Shown in pieces: positions 36,617 through 45,983 of a stretch of 64,000 nt of DNA. Position 1 is the stretch's first letter. Each line of letters begins with the position of its first letter. The position numbers and the translations under genes were made by a program. The DNA comes from Algoriphagus algorifonticola. Its GTDB lineage: Bacteria > Bacteroidota > Bacteroidia > Cytophagales > Cyclobacteriaceae. Under the pieces are notes generated by a model, which saw only the letters and a program-made list of their open reading frames with translations, was not told where the DNA came from and did not search any database. Location: the NCBI RefSeq assembly GCF_007655305.1, contig NZ_VLOG01000039.1:62001-126000 (forward strand), given 5' to 3'.

Positions 36617-38168
36617 TTTTTCTTCCCTGCGTTTCAGGTTCTACGACCACAATAGGCTGATAACTTCCTCTTACCAAAATTTGCCTGTTTGCATTATCAA
36701 TAAGGATTTCCTCATAATCAAAGGGTAAGAGCGTTTCTCCTTTTTCATCTATTAGTCCGCTCTTATTATTTTTCCTGGCTATGACCCAATTTCCTCTTTC
36801 CCTTTTTAAATATTCATACTCAGTGGATAGGACCTGCTTTCCATTTGGGTCCAGCAGACCAACCTTTTGATCATTTTCTACCAAGAAATAACCATTATCG
36901 ATTCTGCAAATTTTGTTGAACCCTCCAGGAGTTAATTGATTGCCATCTTTCGAAAAGAGGTAGAATCGATTTTCTTTTTTACCTACACCAAAACCACCTT
37001 GAAAGGCTTTTATTTCTTCCCATTCTGGGTTAAGAATAACTTTTCCATAATTGTCAATGGCACCCCAATAAAGTCCGGACTTAATAGCAGCTATTTGCTC
37101 GGAATAATTAAGCGAAAGATCGTATGTCGGTTTGATCAGCCATTTTCCTTCTCTATTTACAAAGCCATATTGCCCCTTTTTTCTGGCAGGAAAATAACCT
37201 TCAGATCCATTTTCTATTTTCTCCAAGCTATCTGTCGGATTAACCAACCACCCTTTTATTCCAAGTAAGCCAAGCTTTCCGTCTCTGAATCTGACATTAT
37301 ACAGATCTTGATCGATTCTTATTACCTCTGTCATTCCTACAGCATCCAGAAGAATTCCATCCCCCTCCATCACTCTTCGGAGTTTTCCGTGAATATATTC
37401 TAGCATCAACCCATCTTGATAGGTGATTTTGTGGTAAGAATTGTACCTGATATTTGCTTGTACCAAATCGCCTTCAATAAGTACATATTGCCCCTCATCA
37501 AAGCCATAATAGAAATTACCTTTGGTATGTTGTAATTCATCAATTACCGGATCTAAGACTAGATTTCCCTCAACATTCACTAAGCCATAGCCATCCTTAG
37601 TCTTTGCCAAAATATATTCGCCATCGTTGTCCTCTAACTTCTCAAATGGCCGATCTGGATTGGAAGAAAGCGGAAGAAAGTACGAGTTTCCTTTTCGGGA
37701 AATGATTTGTCCAACTTTTGAAATTTTCGCTTCATCAAGTTCTCCCAAGTAATTTGTCGTCCCTTTCCCTCTTTGATATACCCAATACTCGTTTCCTTTT
37801 CGAGCTAACAAAAAGTTGTAATAAGTTTGAATTTCATCAAACTCCAAATTGAGAACTTTTTGACCGTACTCATGATAAGCACCAATGCCCTTTTCTCCTT
37901 TCATAAGAATCCAGGGTTCCAAAAATTGATAAACCTCTTTTCCTTCTAATTGGACTGCTGGTTTATAATCACTGGACAGTAAGAATAGTCCATTCTCATT
38001 TTTACCAATCTTCACCGCATCGCTCAATAAGGCGATGGACTGATAGACCAATCTGCTTTTCAGCTGGAGATCATAATCGTAAACTTCCCATGTTTGAGCT
38101 TTTGTAGAGAAATGAATCAATACAGTGCATAATAAAAGTAGGAGAGTAGAGCGTAAAGTTTGAGTCAT
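36600..38168 (-). CDS. WG-repeat protein, exported
   Basis: A 522-residue protein with a signal peptide (about 1-24) and at least nine degenerate WG-repeat units (patterns such as KGYGAYHEYGQKVL, DGYGLVNVEGNLVLDP, GQYGFVNREGKWLIKP, SGLIDEKGETLLP). These beta-rich repeats form a long scaffold, perhaps for binding proteins or glycans; no catalytic motif is seen. The last residues are strongly basic (RKRKRGN). WG-repeat proteins are frequent in Bacteroidota and their roles are mostly unknown. Confidence 0.85.
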   Translation of the reverse strand: MTQTLRSTLLLLLCTVLIHFSTKAQTWEVYDYDLQLKSRLVYQSIALLSDAVKIGKNENGLFLLSSDYKPAVQLEGKEVYQFLEPWILMKGEKGIGAYHEYGQKVLNLEFDEIQTYYNFLLARKGNEYWVYQRGKGTTNYLGELDEAKISKVGQIISRKGNSYFLPLSSNPDRPFEKLEDNDGEYILAKTKDGYGLVNVEGNLVLDPVIDELQHTKGNFYYGFDEGQYVLIEGDLVQANIRYNSYHKITYQDGLMLEYIHGKLRRVMEGDGILLDAVGMTEVIRIDQDLYNVRFRDGKLGLLGIKGWLVNPTDSLEKIENGSEGYFPARKKGQYGFVNREGKWLIKPTYDLSLNYSEQIAAIKSGLYWGAIDNYGKVILNPEWEEIKAFQGGFGVGKKENRFYLFSKDGNQLTPGGFNKICRIDNGYFLVENDQKVGLLDPNGKQVLSTEYEYLKRERGNWVIARKNNKSGLIDEKGETLLPFDYEEILIDNANRQILVRGSYQPIVVVEPETQGRKRKRGN

Positions 38169-38194
38169 AGGACGACTTGCAATGGAGTGGATAC

Positions 38195-38227
38195 AAAAAG
38201 ACCAAAAGAGGAAAGTCCCTTTTGGTC
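38195..38227 (-). terminator. Rho-independent terminator after hemA
   Basis: On the minus strand a 9-bp stem GACCAAAAG / CTTTTGGTC is followed by TTTTTG. It lies 22 nt beyond the hemA stop. Confidence 0.8.
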
Positions 38228-38248
38228 GTTTAATGGTATGAGTTATTT

Positions 38249-39517
38249 TTAATTTTCAGTCTTTTCCTGATTCAAATCGAAAAGATCTGAAATGAATTCT
38301 ATCATTTCCTCAGCCTCATCTCTTTTACAGGCTGCTCTCAATTGTACTACCGGAACCTTGAGGACTTTTTGCATCATGCTCTTGGTAATCTTGTCGATTA
38401 CTGCAAATTCCTCCTCGGAAGCATTTTTCATAAATCTAGCCAGTTCTTCTTGCCTGATTTGCTCGAGAGACTGCTTTAATTTATTGATGGTAGGGGATAC
38501 AAGCATCTCTTTTTTCCAGCCGGAGAATTCCTCAATAGTTTCTTCGATGATTTCTTCAACTCTTGGAATGGCAGCAAGACGTTTATCCAATGCCTCTGTA
38601 GCTTTACTTCGAATGTTGTCTACATTATATAGTATAACTCCAGGGATATCTTCTACAGTAGTTTCAATAGACCTAGGAACCGAAAGGTCAACCAGTAATT
38701 TGTAAGATTGAATTTCAAAATCACTGATCAATTTCTTGGTGATGAAGGGTTCTGAGCGCTGAATGGAGCTAACAATAACATCAGCTTCTTTCATTGCGTC
38801 CAAACAATCATCAAAAGGAACCACTTCAAAACCTAATTCAGCAGCAATTGCTTCTGCTTTAGATTGAGTTCTATTGGTGATTTTGACTTTTGCGTCAGGG
38901 AGGTAGACCATGTTTTTAGCCACATCCTCTCCAATTTCACCTACACCAATCAATAAAACCCTAGGCTGATAAGTATTTGATGTTAAACTCTCAATCAGTT
39001 CGATAGCAGCGTAAGACAAAGAAGCAGCACCGTCTCGGAAGGAAGTTTCCTGTACAATCCTTTTATTGGTAAAAAATACTGTGTGCATCAAGCGATGAAG
39101 AAACGGACCTGCCATGTCTAAATCGGCTGCTGCCTGATAAGCTCTTTTTACCTGATTTGATATTTGAATATCTCCTACTACTTGGGCTTCTAGACCCATG
39201 GAGACTCTGAATAAATGATTGATGGCAGACTTGTCATCATTGAAAATCTCAAAATAATCGAAATAATCAACGACATCAGTCATTCCTTTTTCCAAACCAA
39301 TTAGCTTGATGATCTCCGTGCTAAGATCCAAATCATGGCTGTAATAGACTTCTGTCCGATTACATGTAGATAGAATCAAAGCATCTCCAAGGCTGAAAAA
39401 TTCTTTCAGCTTGATTAAAATACTGTGGATAGCTTGATCATCTAATGCTATCAGTTCCCTGATTTGAACGGGGGCGGTTTTGTGTGATAAACTTAAAGCT
39501 CTAAATTTTATCTGCAT
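38249..39517 (-). CDS. hemA: Glutamyl-tRNA reductase
   Basis: The NADPH enzyme that reduces glutamyl-tRNA to glutamate-1-semialdehyde, the first step of the C5 tetrapyrrole pathway. From the ATG at 39517 it has 422 residues, with the catalytic cysteine C52 in LSTCNRTEVYY, the NADPH-binding GVGEIGEDVAKN, and the C-terminal dimerisation helix. The frame extends 24 residues upstream (to 39589), but those residues are not typical and the ALSLSHKTAPV opening points to 39517. The next pathway enzyme, hemL, is at 19291 in this window. Confidence 0.95.
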   Translation of the reverse strand: MQIKFRALSLSHKTAPVQIRELIALDDQAIHSILIKLKEFFSLGDALILSTCNRTEVYYSHDLDLSTEIIKLIGLEKGMTDVVDYFDYFEIFNDDKSAINHLFRVSMGLEAQVVGDIQISNQVKRAYQAAADLDMAGPFLHRLMHTVFFTNKRIVQETSFRDGAASLSYAAIELIESLTSNTYQPRVLLIGVGEIGEDVAKNMVYLPDAKVKITNRTQSKAEAIAAELGFEVVPFDDCLDAMKEADVIVSSIQRSEPFITKKLISDFEIQSYKLLVDLSVPRSIETTVEDIPGVILYNVDNIRSKATEALDKRLAAIPRVEEIIEETIEEFSGWKKEMLVSPTINKLKQSLEQIRQEELARFMKNASEEEFAVIDKITKSMMQKVLKVPVVQLRAACKRDEAEEMIEFISDLFDLNQEKTEN

Positions 39518-39698
39518 AGCATCAGTCTTGGGTGCAAATTTAAGAGACAAATCAGCTTCAAAGGATTTTTTCTTATAATCCTTGATCAATTTAGAATTCG
39601 TCTAAATTAAATTTAACCTTTCAAAGTTCGGTAATTTTTGAATGTTAGTCCAATATTCTTAACTTATACGTTATTGAAGAAATCTATTGATATTTTTT

Positions 39699-40373
39699 AT
39701 GATCAAGAAGCTTTTTTATTTCCTTAAACTCTATCTCGGCCTTAGCAACAAAGAGTCTAAAGGTTTGGTGCTATTTATTCCGTTTTTATTCTTCATAATC
39801 TGTCTTCCTTTTTTCATACAAAAGGTTCAGGGAAGGAAATCAGAGATAAAACAGTATAGAATAGATTATTTGATTGACTCTTTATCGATAAGTGGTTTTG
39901 AGCCAGCTACTTCTCCATTACCTATTTTCAACCCTTTAGATACGGGAAAAGTTATTTTACCGGCCTCAGTTCAAAAAATATTATTCTCAGAGGCTGATTC
40001 CATCACATTGCAGATAGTTCCGGGAATAGGGCCAGCAATGGCATCAAGGGTTATTAAATTTCGTGAGAACTTAGGTGGATTGGTTCATAAAGATCAGTTA
40101 AAAGAAGTATTTGGAATGAAAGAAGAAGTGGCTGACCAAATCTGGAATTATTTTGACTTTGATCGACCAAGTCTTAGGAAAATCTCCATCAACCAGGCTG
40201 ACATTAATACGCTAGCGAAACATCCATACATAGGTTATGGGGAGGCTAAAGTAATTTTTGCTTTCCGAAATCAACATGGGCCATTTTCAAGCGCCGATGA
40301 TCTCTTAAAAATTAAAATATTCAAGGAAGATTGGGTGAAGAAATTATCTCCCTATTTGTCTTTTTCGGATTAA
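39699..40373 (+). CDS. Helix-hairpin-helix (ComEA-like) membrane-anchored protein
   Basis: A 224-residue protein with one N-terminal membrane helix (about 18-41) and two helix-hairpin-helix regions: VPGIGPAMASRVIKFRENLGG (split, about 110-132) and INQADINTLAKHPYIGYGEAKVIFAFRN (split, about 163-190). The layout resembles ComEA-type DNA-binding proteins. A role in DNA uptake is possible, but no other competence genes are near. The start at the ATG 39699 is preferred over a TTG at 39687. Confidence 0.8.
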   Translation: MIKKLFYFLKLYLGLSNKESKGLVLFIPFLFFIICLPFFIQKVQGRKSEIKQYRIDYLIDSLSISGFEPATSPLPIFNPLDTGKVILPASVQKILFSEADSITLQIVPGIGPAMASRVIKFRENLGGLVHKDQLKEVFGMKEEVADQIWNYFDFDRPSLRKISINQADINTLAKHPYIGYGEAKVIFAFRNQHGPFSSADDLLKIKIFKEDWVKKLSPYLSFSD

Positions 40374-40402
40374 TTTTTAAGAATTCCTGCCATCTTTGGA
40401 AT

Positions 40403-40876
40403 ATGAAATCCGAAGAAGGAAAACTTCAATTACCGATTTTAAATTTACCCGAAATTCAGTCGAAGATTTCAGAAAGAGAACAAAAATTCTGGATTTTCGA
40501 CAGTTTAAGAAAAAAGGAATTGGTCCTGACTCCGGAAGAATGGGTTAGACAACATTGGATTTCCTATTTGATTTCAAATTTGAATTACCCTAAGGGCTTG
40601 CTAACCTTGGAAAAAGGTCTAAAATACAATCAGCTCCAAAAGAGAACTGACTTAGTGGTTTGGAATACAGAAGGAAAGCCCTATCTGTTAATTGAGTGCA
40701 AAGCTCCTCAAGTTCCCATCAACCAAAAGACCGTAGAACAAGCCTGCCTTTATCATCATCAACTTCAGACTGAGTATCTGATTTTGAGCAATGGTTTAGT
40801 TCATATTTCCCTTCAATGGTTATATGAAGAAAAGAAATTTATACAGCTTAAAAAGTTTCCGGAAGCCCCTAAATAG
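40403..40876 (+). CDS. Stand-alone HsdR N-terminal (PD-D/ExK) nuclease domain
   Basis: A 157-residue protein equal to the N-terminal nuclease domain of type I restriction enzyme HsdR. The PD-(D/E)xK core is visible as RTDLVVW followed by LLIECKAP (D ... E-x-K), then QACLYHHQLQTEYLILSNG. No helicase, HsdM or HsdS is present, so it is not a restriction system on its own. It is common in Bacteroidota genomes as a single gene of unknown function. The start at 40403 follows the HHH gene by 29 bp. Confidence 0.78.
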   Translation: MKSEEGKLQLPILNLPEIQSKISEREQKFWIFDSLRKKELVLTPEEWVRQHWISYLISNLNYPKGLLTLEKGLKYNQLQKRTDLVVWNTEGKPYLLIECKAPQVPINQKTVEQACLYHHQLQTEYLILSNGLVHISLQWLYEEKKFIQLKKFPEAPK

Positions 40877-40913
40877 TGGTGTATTCTATGATAATAGTCA
40901 GTATTTTTTTATC

Positions 40914-40935
40914 TTGATTAAATTAAACTTATCAA
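40914..40935. promoter_or_regulatory. TTGAT-N12-ATCAA repeat before the Crp/Fnr gene
   Basis: The half-sites TTGAT (40914-40918) and ATCAA (40931-40935) are FNR half-sites but spaced by 12 nt instead of 4. The repeat ends 8 nt before the ATG at 40944. It may be chance in AT-rich DNA. Confidence 0.2.
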
Positions 40936-40943
40936 AAACCCGT

Positions 40944-41657
40944 ATGTCTAATCAACCTCGAAATACGCCGTGTGAACTCTGCGCCAGTCGGAAATATTCC
41001 TTGATGTCAGACTTATCCCATGCGCAAGTCTGCTCTATTTCAGATCATAAAAATTTGATTTCTCATCGTAAAGGTCAGATTCTGTATTATGAAAGCACCA
41101 AACCGTTAGGCATATTTTGTATCAATTCTGGAGTGGTGAAAGTGTATAAAACAGCCTCAAATGGTAAAGAACAAATTGTCCATTTGGGAAAAGAGGGAGA
41201 TTTTTTAGGTTATGCCGCTCTGCTCGGTGAAGAAAACTACACCAATTCTGCGATGATAGTTGAGGATGCTAAGATTTGCTTTATACCCAAGGAGGCGTTT
41301 TTGAATACTTTACTGGGTAATACTCAATTTTTTAAAAGAGTAACGAAGGAATTGAGTCATGAATTGGGAGTGATGGAAGAAAAACTTACTGATGCAACCC
41401 AAAAAAGTATAAGAGAAAGATTGGCATTTGTCCTAATTCATCTTGCGAGTTCATATGGTATTGAAGGGGGAGACAGCCAGAAAATTGATTTGATTTTAAC
41501 TCGAGAAGAAATTGCCGGGATCGTTGGTACTGCCACGGAATCCGTAATCCGTCTGCTTTCTGAATTTAAGAAGGATGGCCTGATAGAGTTTGAGGGTAAA
41601 AAAATTATCATTAAGGATAAAAGAGGTTTAGCGAGGCTTTCGGATTTCTATGCTTAA
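40944..41657 (+). CDS. Crp/Fnr-family transcription regulator with N-terminal cysteines
   Basis: A 237-residue regulator with an N-terminal cysteine cluster (C10-x2-C13, then C30), a cyclic-nucleotide-binding fold (about 35-150) and a winged HTH (about 165-235, LTREEIAGIVGTATESVIRLLSEF). The recognition helix keeps the E and R of FNR (E-x3-R pattern in ESVIRL) but has Ile where FNR has Ser. The cysteines may hold an iron-sulfur cluster, but the spacing differs from E. coli FNR. I chose the ATG at 40944; the upstream 40 codons overlap the previous gene. It precedes the rhodanese gene by 36 bp. Confidence 0.88.
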   Translation: MSNQPRNTPCELCASRKYSLMSDLSHAQVCSISDHKNLISHRKGQILYYESTKPLGIFCINSGVVKVYKTASNGKEQIVHLGKEGDFLGYAALLGEENYTNSAMIVEDAKICFIPKEAFLNTLLGNTQFFKRVTKELSHELGVMEEKLTDATQKSIRERLAFVLIHLASSYGIEGGDSQKIDLILTREEIAGIVGTATESVIRLLSEFKKDGLIEFEGKKIIIKDKRGLARLSDFYA

Positions 41658-41693
41658 TCAGAACCATATTGTATTTTTTGAAGTTTTGTGTGT

Positions 41694-42206
41694 ATGAAAG
41701 CACCCAAACCCGGCATTTTCTCCTTAATTATTGGTTTGATTCTATTTTCGATTATCCCTTTCAAAGAGGCACTTTCTCAGTCTTTTGCATATAAGACATT
41801 GTTGAGTACGCTCTATGAAAAAGATTTCCCTGTGCTTTACCCAGAAGAAATTGATGATCTATCTTACTATCAGGTTCTTGATACCCGTGAAAAAGAAGAG
41901 TACCAAGTCAGTCATTTAAAAGGTGCGGTTTGGGTTGGGTATGATCAATTTCCAACCTTTAGCCTAGATCGTTTAGATAAGTCAATACCGGTACTAGTGT
42001 ATTGCACAGTGGGAGCAAGATCTCAAAATATTGGAAAAAAGTTGATAGAAAATGGCTATGAAGTTTACAACCTCTATGGAGGTATAATTCATTGGGCCAA
42101 TGAAGAGTATCCATTGTACAAGGGCGAAAATAGAACAGATAAAGTTCACACCTATACACGTGCCTGGGGTATTTGGCTCAATAAGGGTGTGAAAGTATAT
42201 GAATGA
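41694..42206 (+). CDS. Exported rhodanese-domain protein
   Basis: A 170-residue protein with an N-terminal hydrophobic signal (about 9-27) and a rhodanese domain (about 45-155). The active-site loop contains C104 (LVYCTVGARS), and the strand VLDTREKEEY and helix pattern are typical. It should move sulfane sulfur or act in redox sensing in the periplasm. It lies between the Crp/Fnr gene and the DUF547 gene on the same strand. The start is at the ATG 41694; a GTG two codons upstream is the alternative. Confidence 0.88.
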   Translation: MKAPKPGIFSLIIGLILFSIIPFKEALSQSFAYKTLLSTLYEKDFPVLYPEEIDDLSYYQVLDTREKEEYQVSHLKGAVWVGYDQFPTFSLDRLDKSIPVLVYCTVGARSQNIGKKLIENGYEVYNLYGGIIHWANEEYPLYKGENRTDKVHTYTRAWGIWLNKGVKVYE

Positions 42207-42245
42207 AATGTCAGACTCAGGACAATAAGTTATTTTGCTCAATCT

Positions 42246-42253
42246 TACTTTTG
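42246..42253 (+). promoter_or_regulatory. Candidate -7 box before the DUF547 gene
   Basis: TACTTTTG matches TAnnTTTG and lies 13 nt before the ATG at 42267. No clear -33 element is visible. It could open a separate transcript for the operon downstream. Confidence 0.3.
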
Positions 42254-42266
42254 CTTAACCTCGTAA

Positions 42267-43052
42267 ATGATTCCAAACAGACACATTATGAACATTATCA
42301 AAACAGTGATCATGGTATTTTTAACCATGACTATTTTAAGCTGTAAAAACTCCAGCATAGGAATGGCAGGTACGACTCCTCCAAGTCATGAACTTTGGGA
42401 TCAGTTGCTTAAGAAACATGTAAAGCCAAACGGCTTGGTAGATTACAAAGGTTTTATCAAAGACAAACCTCAATTGGAAAAGTATTTAAATTCGCTTTCA
42501 AGCAATGCTCCTGACAGAAAGACTTGGAGTAAAAATGAGCAGCTTGCTTATTGGATTAATGCATATAATGCTTTTACAGTAAAATTAATCGTAGATAATT
42601 ATCCTGTTGAGAGTATCCGTGATTTAGGACCTAAGTTGAAAATTCCTTTGATTAAGGATGTGTGGCACTATAAGTTTTTCAGCATTGGAGGTCAGGAATC
42701 CAGTTTGGATGAAATTGAACACGGAATTCTTCGAAAAGAATTTAATGAACCAAGAATACATTTTGCTATCAATTGTGCATCTATTTCTTGTCCTCCTTTG
42801 AAAAATGAGGCTTATGTTGCATCAAAAATTGATCAGCAATTAGATCAGTCTGCCAGGGAATTTATCAATAATCCTAAGTACAATAAAATCTCAAAAGATG
42901 AGGTTCAGATTTCTTCAATTTTCTCTTGGTTCAAAGGTGATTTTACCAAGAAAGGTAGTTTGGTTGATTTCCTTAACAAATACAGTAAAGTGAAAATCTC
43001 TTCCAACGCTAAAGTCAATCATCTAGATTATAACTGGAGTTTGAACGAGTAG
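42267..43052 (+). CDS. DUF547 lipoprotein
   Basis: A 261-residue protein with a lipobox (ILSC, lipidated C26 by this start, C19 if the ATG at 42288 is used). The DUF547 domain (about 60-240) has the conserved segments LAYWINAYNAFTVKLI, DVWHYKFFSIGG and FAINCASISCPPL. DUF547 has unknown function, possibly a thiol-dependent enzyme because of the paired cysteines (CASISC). It sits 60 bp after the rhodanese gene and 34 bp before the FAD oxidoreductase gene. I have seen similar neighbours in Bacteroidota clusters. Confidence 0.88.
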   Translation: MIPNRHIMNIIKTVIMVFLTMTILSCKNSSIGMAGTTPPSHELWDQLLKKHVKPNGLVDYKGFIKDKPQLEKYLNSLSSNAPDRKTWSKNEQLAYWINAYNAFTVKLIVDNYPVESIRDLGPKLKIPLIKDVWHYKFFSIGGQESSLDEIEHGILRKEFNEPRIHFAINCASISCPPLKNEAYVASKIDQQLDQSAREFINNPKYNKISKDEVQISSIFSWFKGDFTKKGSLVDFLNKYSKVKISSNAKVNHLDYNWSLNE

Positions 43053-43086
43053 AATTTACAACCAATCATCAACCTTTCACCCAGTA

Positions 43087-44442
43087 ATGTCTCAAGCCCG
43101 GCACATAGTTATCATTGGAAATGGAATATCAGGAATAACCTGTGCCCGACACTTAAGGAAGCTAGATAGTGATGTCAAAATCACTGTCATCTCAGGTGAA
43201 AGCAAGTATTTCTTTTCCCGAACTGCTCTGATGTATGTGTACATGGGGCACATGAAATTCAAGCAAACACAGCCTTATGAGAATTGGTTTTGGGAGAAAA
43301 ACCGGATCGATTTGATAGAGGGGTGGGTTAAGCAAATTGACTTTAAATCGAAGGCTCTTCTGTTTACCAATGGCGATTCTCTATCCTACGATCAATTGGT
43401 GATAGCGACGGGCTCTAAGCCAAATAAGTTTGGCTGGCCTGGGCAGGATCTAGCTAATGTTCAAGGCCTTTATTCCAAGCAAGATTTGGAGTTAATGGAA
43501 AAGACCACTGAGAAGGGTGTATCTCATGCAGTTATTGTAGGAGGCGGATTGATAGGAATTGAAATGGCTGAAATGCTTGCCTATAAGAAAATCAGTGTCA
43601 CTTTTCTAGTTAGAGAAGCCGGTTTCTGGAATAATGTACTTCCTAAAGAGGAATCCGAACTGGTAGGTAGACATATAAGAGAACACCATTTTGACTTAAG
43701 ATTAAACGCTGAGCTAGCGGAAATAATTGGTGATCAAAATGGAAAAGTAAAAGCAGTTAAAACCAAAGAAGGTGAGCTGATTGATTGTCAGTTTGTTGGA
43801 TTAACCGCTGGAGTTTCTCCGAATATTGATTTTCTAAAAAATTCTGAATTAGAGTTAAAAAGAGGTGTTTTGGTTGATCAATATTTCAGAACCAATATGC
43901 CTGATGTTTTTGCAATCGGTGATTGTGCAGAGTTTAGGGAAGTGCCCGGGAAAGACCGAAAAAATATTGAACAGGTTTGGTATACAGGAAGGATGCATGG
44001 AGAGACGCTAGCTCATAATTTGATTATAAAACCTGTGCCTTATACCCCAGGTGTCTGGTTTAACTCTGCAAAATTTTTAGATATAGAATACCAGACATAT
44101 GGAACTGTTCCTGCTAATTGTGAAAATGATGATGTGATCAATTTTTATTGGGAACACCGTTCTGGTAAAGTGGCATTTAGAATGTTGATGGATCAGGAAA
44201 AGAAAATTCTGGGAGTCAATAATTTTGGATTTAGACTTAAGCATGAGTTTTTTGATAAAGCAATTAGTCAGGGTTGGACTGGGGAAAAGGTAATGGCTCA
44301 TTTATCAAAAGCTAATTTTGATCCGGAATTTTATGCTCCCTACATCAACGAAATCCAAAAGGTCTACAAAGACCAATTTGGTGGAGAATTTACTCCTTCC
44401 AAAAAATCATTTATTCAAAAACTACTAGGAGCAAGAATATGA
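43087..44442 (+). CDS. FAD/NAD(P)-dependent oxidoreductase
   Basis: A 451-residue pyridine nucleotide-disulfide-type flavoprotein. FAD-binding motif GNGISGITCARHL at the N-terminus, NAD(P) motif GGGLIGIEMAEML around residue 155, and a second FAD motif VFAIGDCAEF near residue 277. The redox-active CxxxxC of true disulfide reductases is absent, so it resembles NirB-N/rubredoxin-reductase-like proteins that pass electrons to an iron-sulfur partner. It overlaps the polyferredoxin gene by 4 nt, which points to that protein as partner. Confidence 0.9.
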   Translation: MSQARHIVIIGNGISGITCARHLRKLDSDVKITVISGESKYFFSRTALMYVYMGHMKFKQTQPYENWFWEKNRIDLIEGWVKQIDFKSKALLFTNGDSLSYDQLVIATGSKPNKFGWPGQDLANVQGLYSKQDLELMEKTTEKGVSHAVIVGGGLIGIEMAEMLAYKKISVTFLVREAGFWNNVLPKEESELVGRHIREHHFDLRLNAELAEIIGDQNGKVKAVKTKEGELIDCQFVGLTAGVSPNIDFLKNSELELKRGVLVDQYFRTNMPDVFAIGDCAEFREVPGKDRKNIEQVWYTGRMHGETLAHNLIIKPVPYTPGVWFNSAKFLDIEYQTYGTVPANCENDDVINFYWEHRSGKVAFRMLMDQEKKILGVNNFGFRLKHEFFDKAISQGWTGEKVMAHLSKANFDPEFYAPYINEIQKVYKDQFGGEFTPSKKSFIQKLLGARI

Positions 44443-45983
44443 AATTAATTCAAAAATTAGGCTTGGTTTTGTTTCTAGGAGGATTGTTAGCTTTTACTAT
44501 CATCCCTTTTTTGGGCAGTTATCAACTTTCTGAGGAGATAGTTTTATCTCAAACCAAAGAGATCCATCAGGAGTCAATGAATGAAATATTGAATCCCCTC
44601 TATGGAAAAACCTATCAGACGAATTTCACATTTATAGCTGAGCTTAAAGGAAAAATTGAGGCTTATAATCAAGAACTTAAAGATAAACAGGAATGGGATC
44701 AGGTAATATGGGATGATTATACATTTCCTTTGACAAAAGCATCTGTGCAGAGTCCAGTCAAATCTCAACCTTTGCTTTTTTTGTTTCTGTCAATTGGCTT
44801 GGTGGTCTTGGGAGGCTTATTATATAATATCCCCAAACATCAAGGAGAACCTGAAGGAATAAAGAACAATGGGATTTTTCACTCTAAAATGAAAAATCGA
44901 GGTTGGTTGGGGATGATTACCGGAACCTATCTCATCTTATTCTACATCATTCTATACTGGTTTCCAGCCTATATGGTAAATGCTGTCTGGATGGTCAATC
45001 CCCTAAGCCTTTTACTATCCGGAAATCCTGCTAGCCAATGGTTTTTGTATGGATTTATTTACACACTTGCCATTTTGGTGATGGGTATCCGAATGTTTAG
45101 AAAATACAGGGGTAATAAATACCAGCAGCTTAGAACAGCATCAGTTATGTTTTTTCAGACTGCATTTGCTTTTCTAATCCCCGAGATATTGGTATTGCTT
45201 AACCAACCCTACTATGATTTCAAGAATATTTGGCCATTAGATTATGATTTTTTCTATGATTATCAGATAAGCACATTCCTTTCCAATGGAGGGGTAGGTA
45301 TGTTTATGTTGATATGGGGTATTCTGTTAATAATCATCGCCGTTCCTCTTTTTACCTATTTCTATGGGAAAAGATGGTATTGCTCTTGGGTTTGTGGATG
45401 CGGTGGTTTGGCAGAAACTGTTGGAGACCCCTATAGACAGCTTTCCGACAAAAGCATAAAAGCCTGGAATATTGAAAGATACCTGATTCATGGGGTTTTG
45501 GTTTTGGCGGTGGTGATGACTTTGGTCACAATTGCTAACTATTTTTCATCTTTCAGCTTTTTGGGAAATGTCACCAACCAGCTACATTCGTTTTATGGAT
45601 TTGCAATTGGTTCCGCATTTGCGGGAGTGGTTGGAACAGGCTTTTACCCCTTTATGGGAAATAGAGTCTGGTGCAGGTTTGGATGTCCTTTGGCTGCCTA
45701 TTTAGGTATGGTTCAAAGATTCAAGTCTAGATTTAGAATTACGACCAATGGTGGTCAGTGTATATCATGTGGCAACTGTTCAACCTATTGCGAAATGGGA
45801 ATTGATGTCAGATGGTATGCTCAAAGAGGACAGAATATTGTGCGCTCTTCTTGTGTAGGTTGTGGGGTTTGTTCTGCGGTTTGTCCAAGAGGAGTATTAA
45901 AACTAGAAAATGGTCCTGAAGAGGGACGAATTAACGAAAATCCGATTTTGATCGGTAACGATTCCATTAAAGTCAATGCCTGA
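44439..45983 (+). CDS. Membrane polyferredoxin (NapH/CcoG-like 4Fe-4S protein)
   Basis: A 514-residue integral membrane iron-sulfur protein. At least six membrane helices are spread over residues 8-410. A cysteine cluster YCSWVCGCGG (about 313-322) and RFGCP (about 410) follow the NapH pattern. Two 4Fe-4S motifs are near the C-terminus: CISCGNCSTYC (about 440-450) and CVGCGVCSAVCPRG (about 470-483). It should carry electrons across or along the inner membrane, perhaps between the coupled FAD oxidoreductase and quinones or a periplasmic acceptor. It overlaps the next gene by 8 nt. Confidence 0.9.
   Translation: MKLIQKLGLVLFLGGLLAFTIIPFLGSYQLSEEIVLSQTKEIHQESMNEILNPLYGKTYQTNFTFIAELKGKIEAYNQELKDKQEWDQVIWDDYTFPLTKASVQSPVKSQPLLFLFLSIGLVVLGGLLYNIPKHQGEPEGIKNNGIFHSKMKNRGWLGMITGTYLILFYIILYWFPAYMVNAVWMVNPLSLLLSGNPASQWFLYGFIYTLAILVMGIRMFRKYRGNKYQQLRTASVMFFQTAFAFLIPEILVLLNQPYYDFKNIWPLDYDFFYDYQISTFLSNGGVGMFMLIWGILLIIIAVPLFTYFYGKRWYCSWVCGCGGLAETVGDPYRQLSDKSIKAWNIERYLIHGVLVLAVVMTLVTIANYFSSFSFLGNVTNQLHSFYGFAIGSAFAGVVGTGFYPFMGNRVWCRFGCPLAAYLGMVQRFKSRFRITTNGGQCISCGNCSTYCEMGIDVRWYAQRGQNIVRSSCVGCGVCSAVCPRGVLKLENGPEEGRINENPILIGNDSIKVNA

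Noticed and set aside
40403-40876. Type I restriction-modification system
   Set aside because: Only the HsdR N-terminal nuclease domain is present; no helicase, HsdM or HsdS gene occurs in the window.
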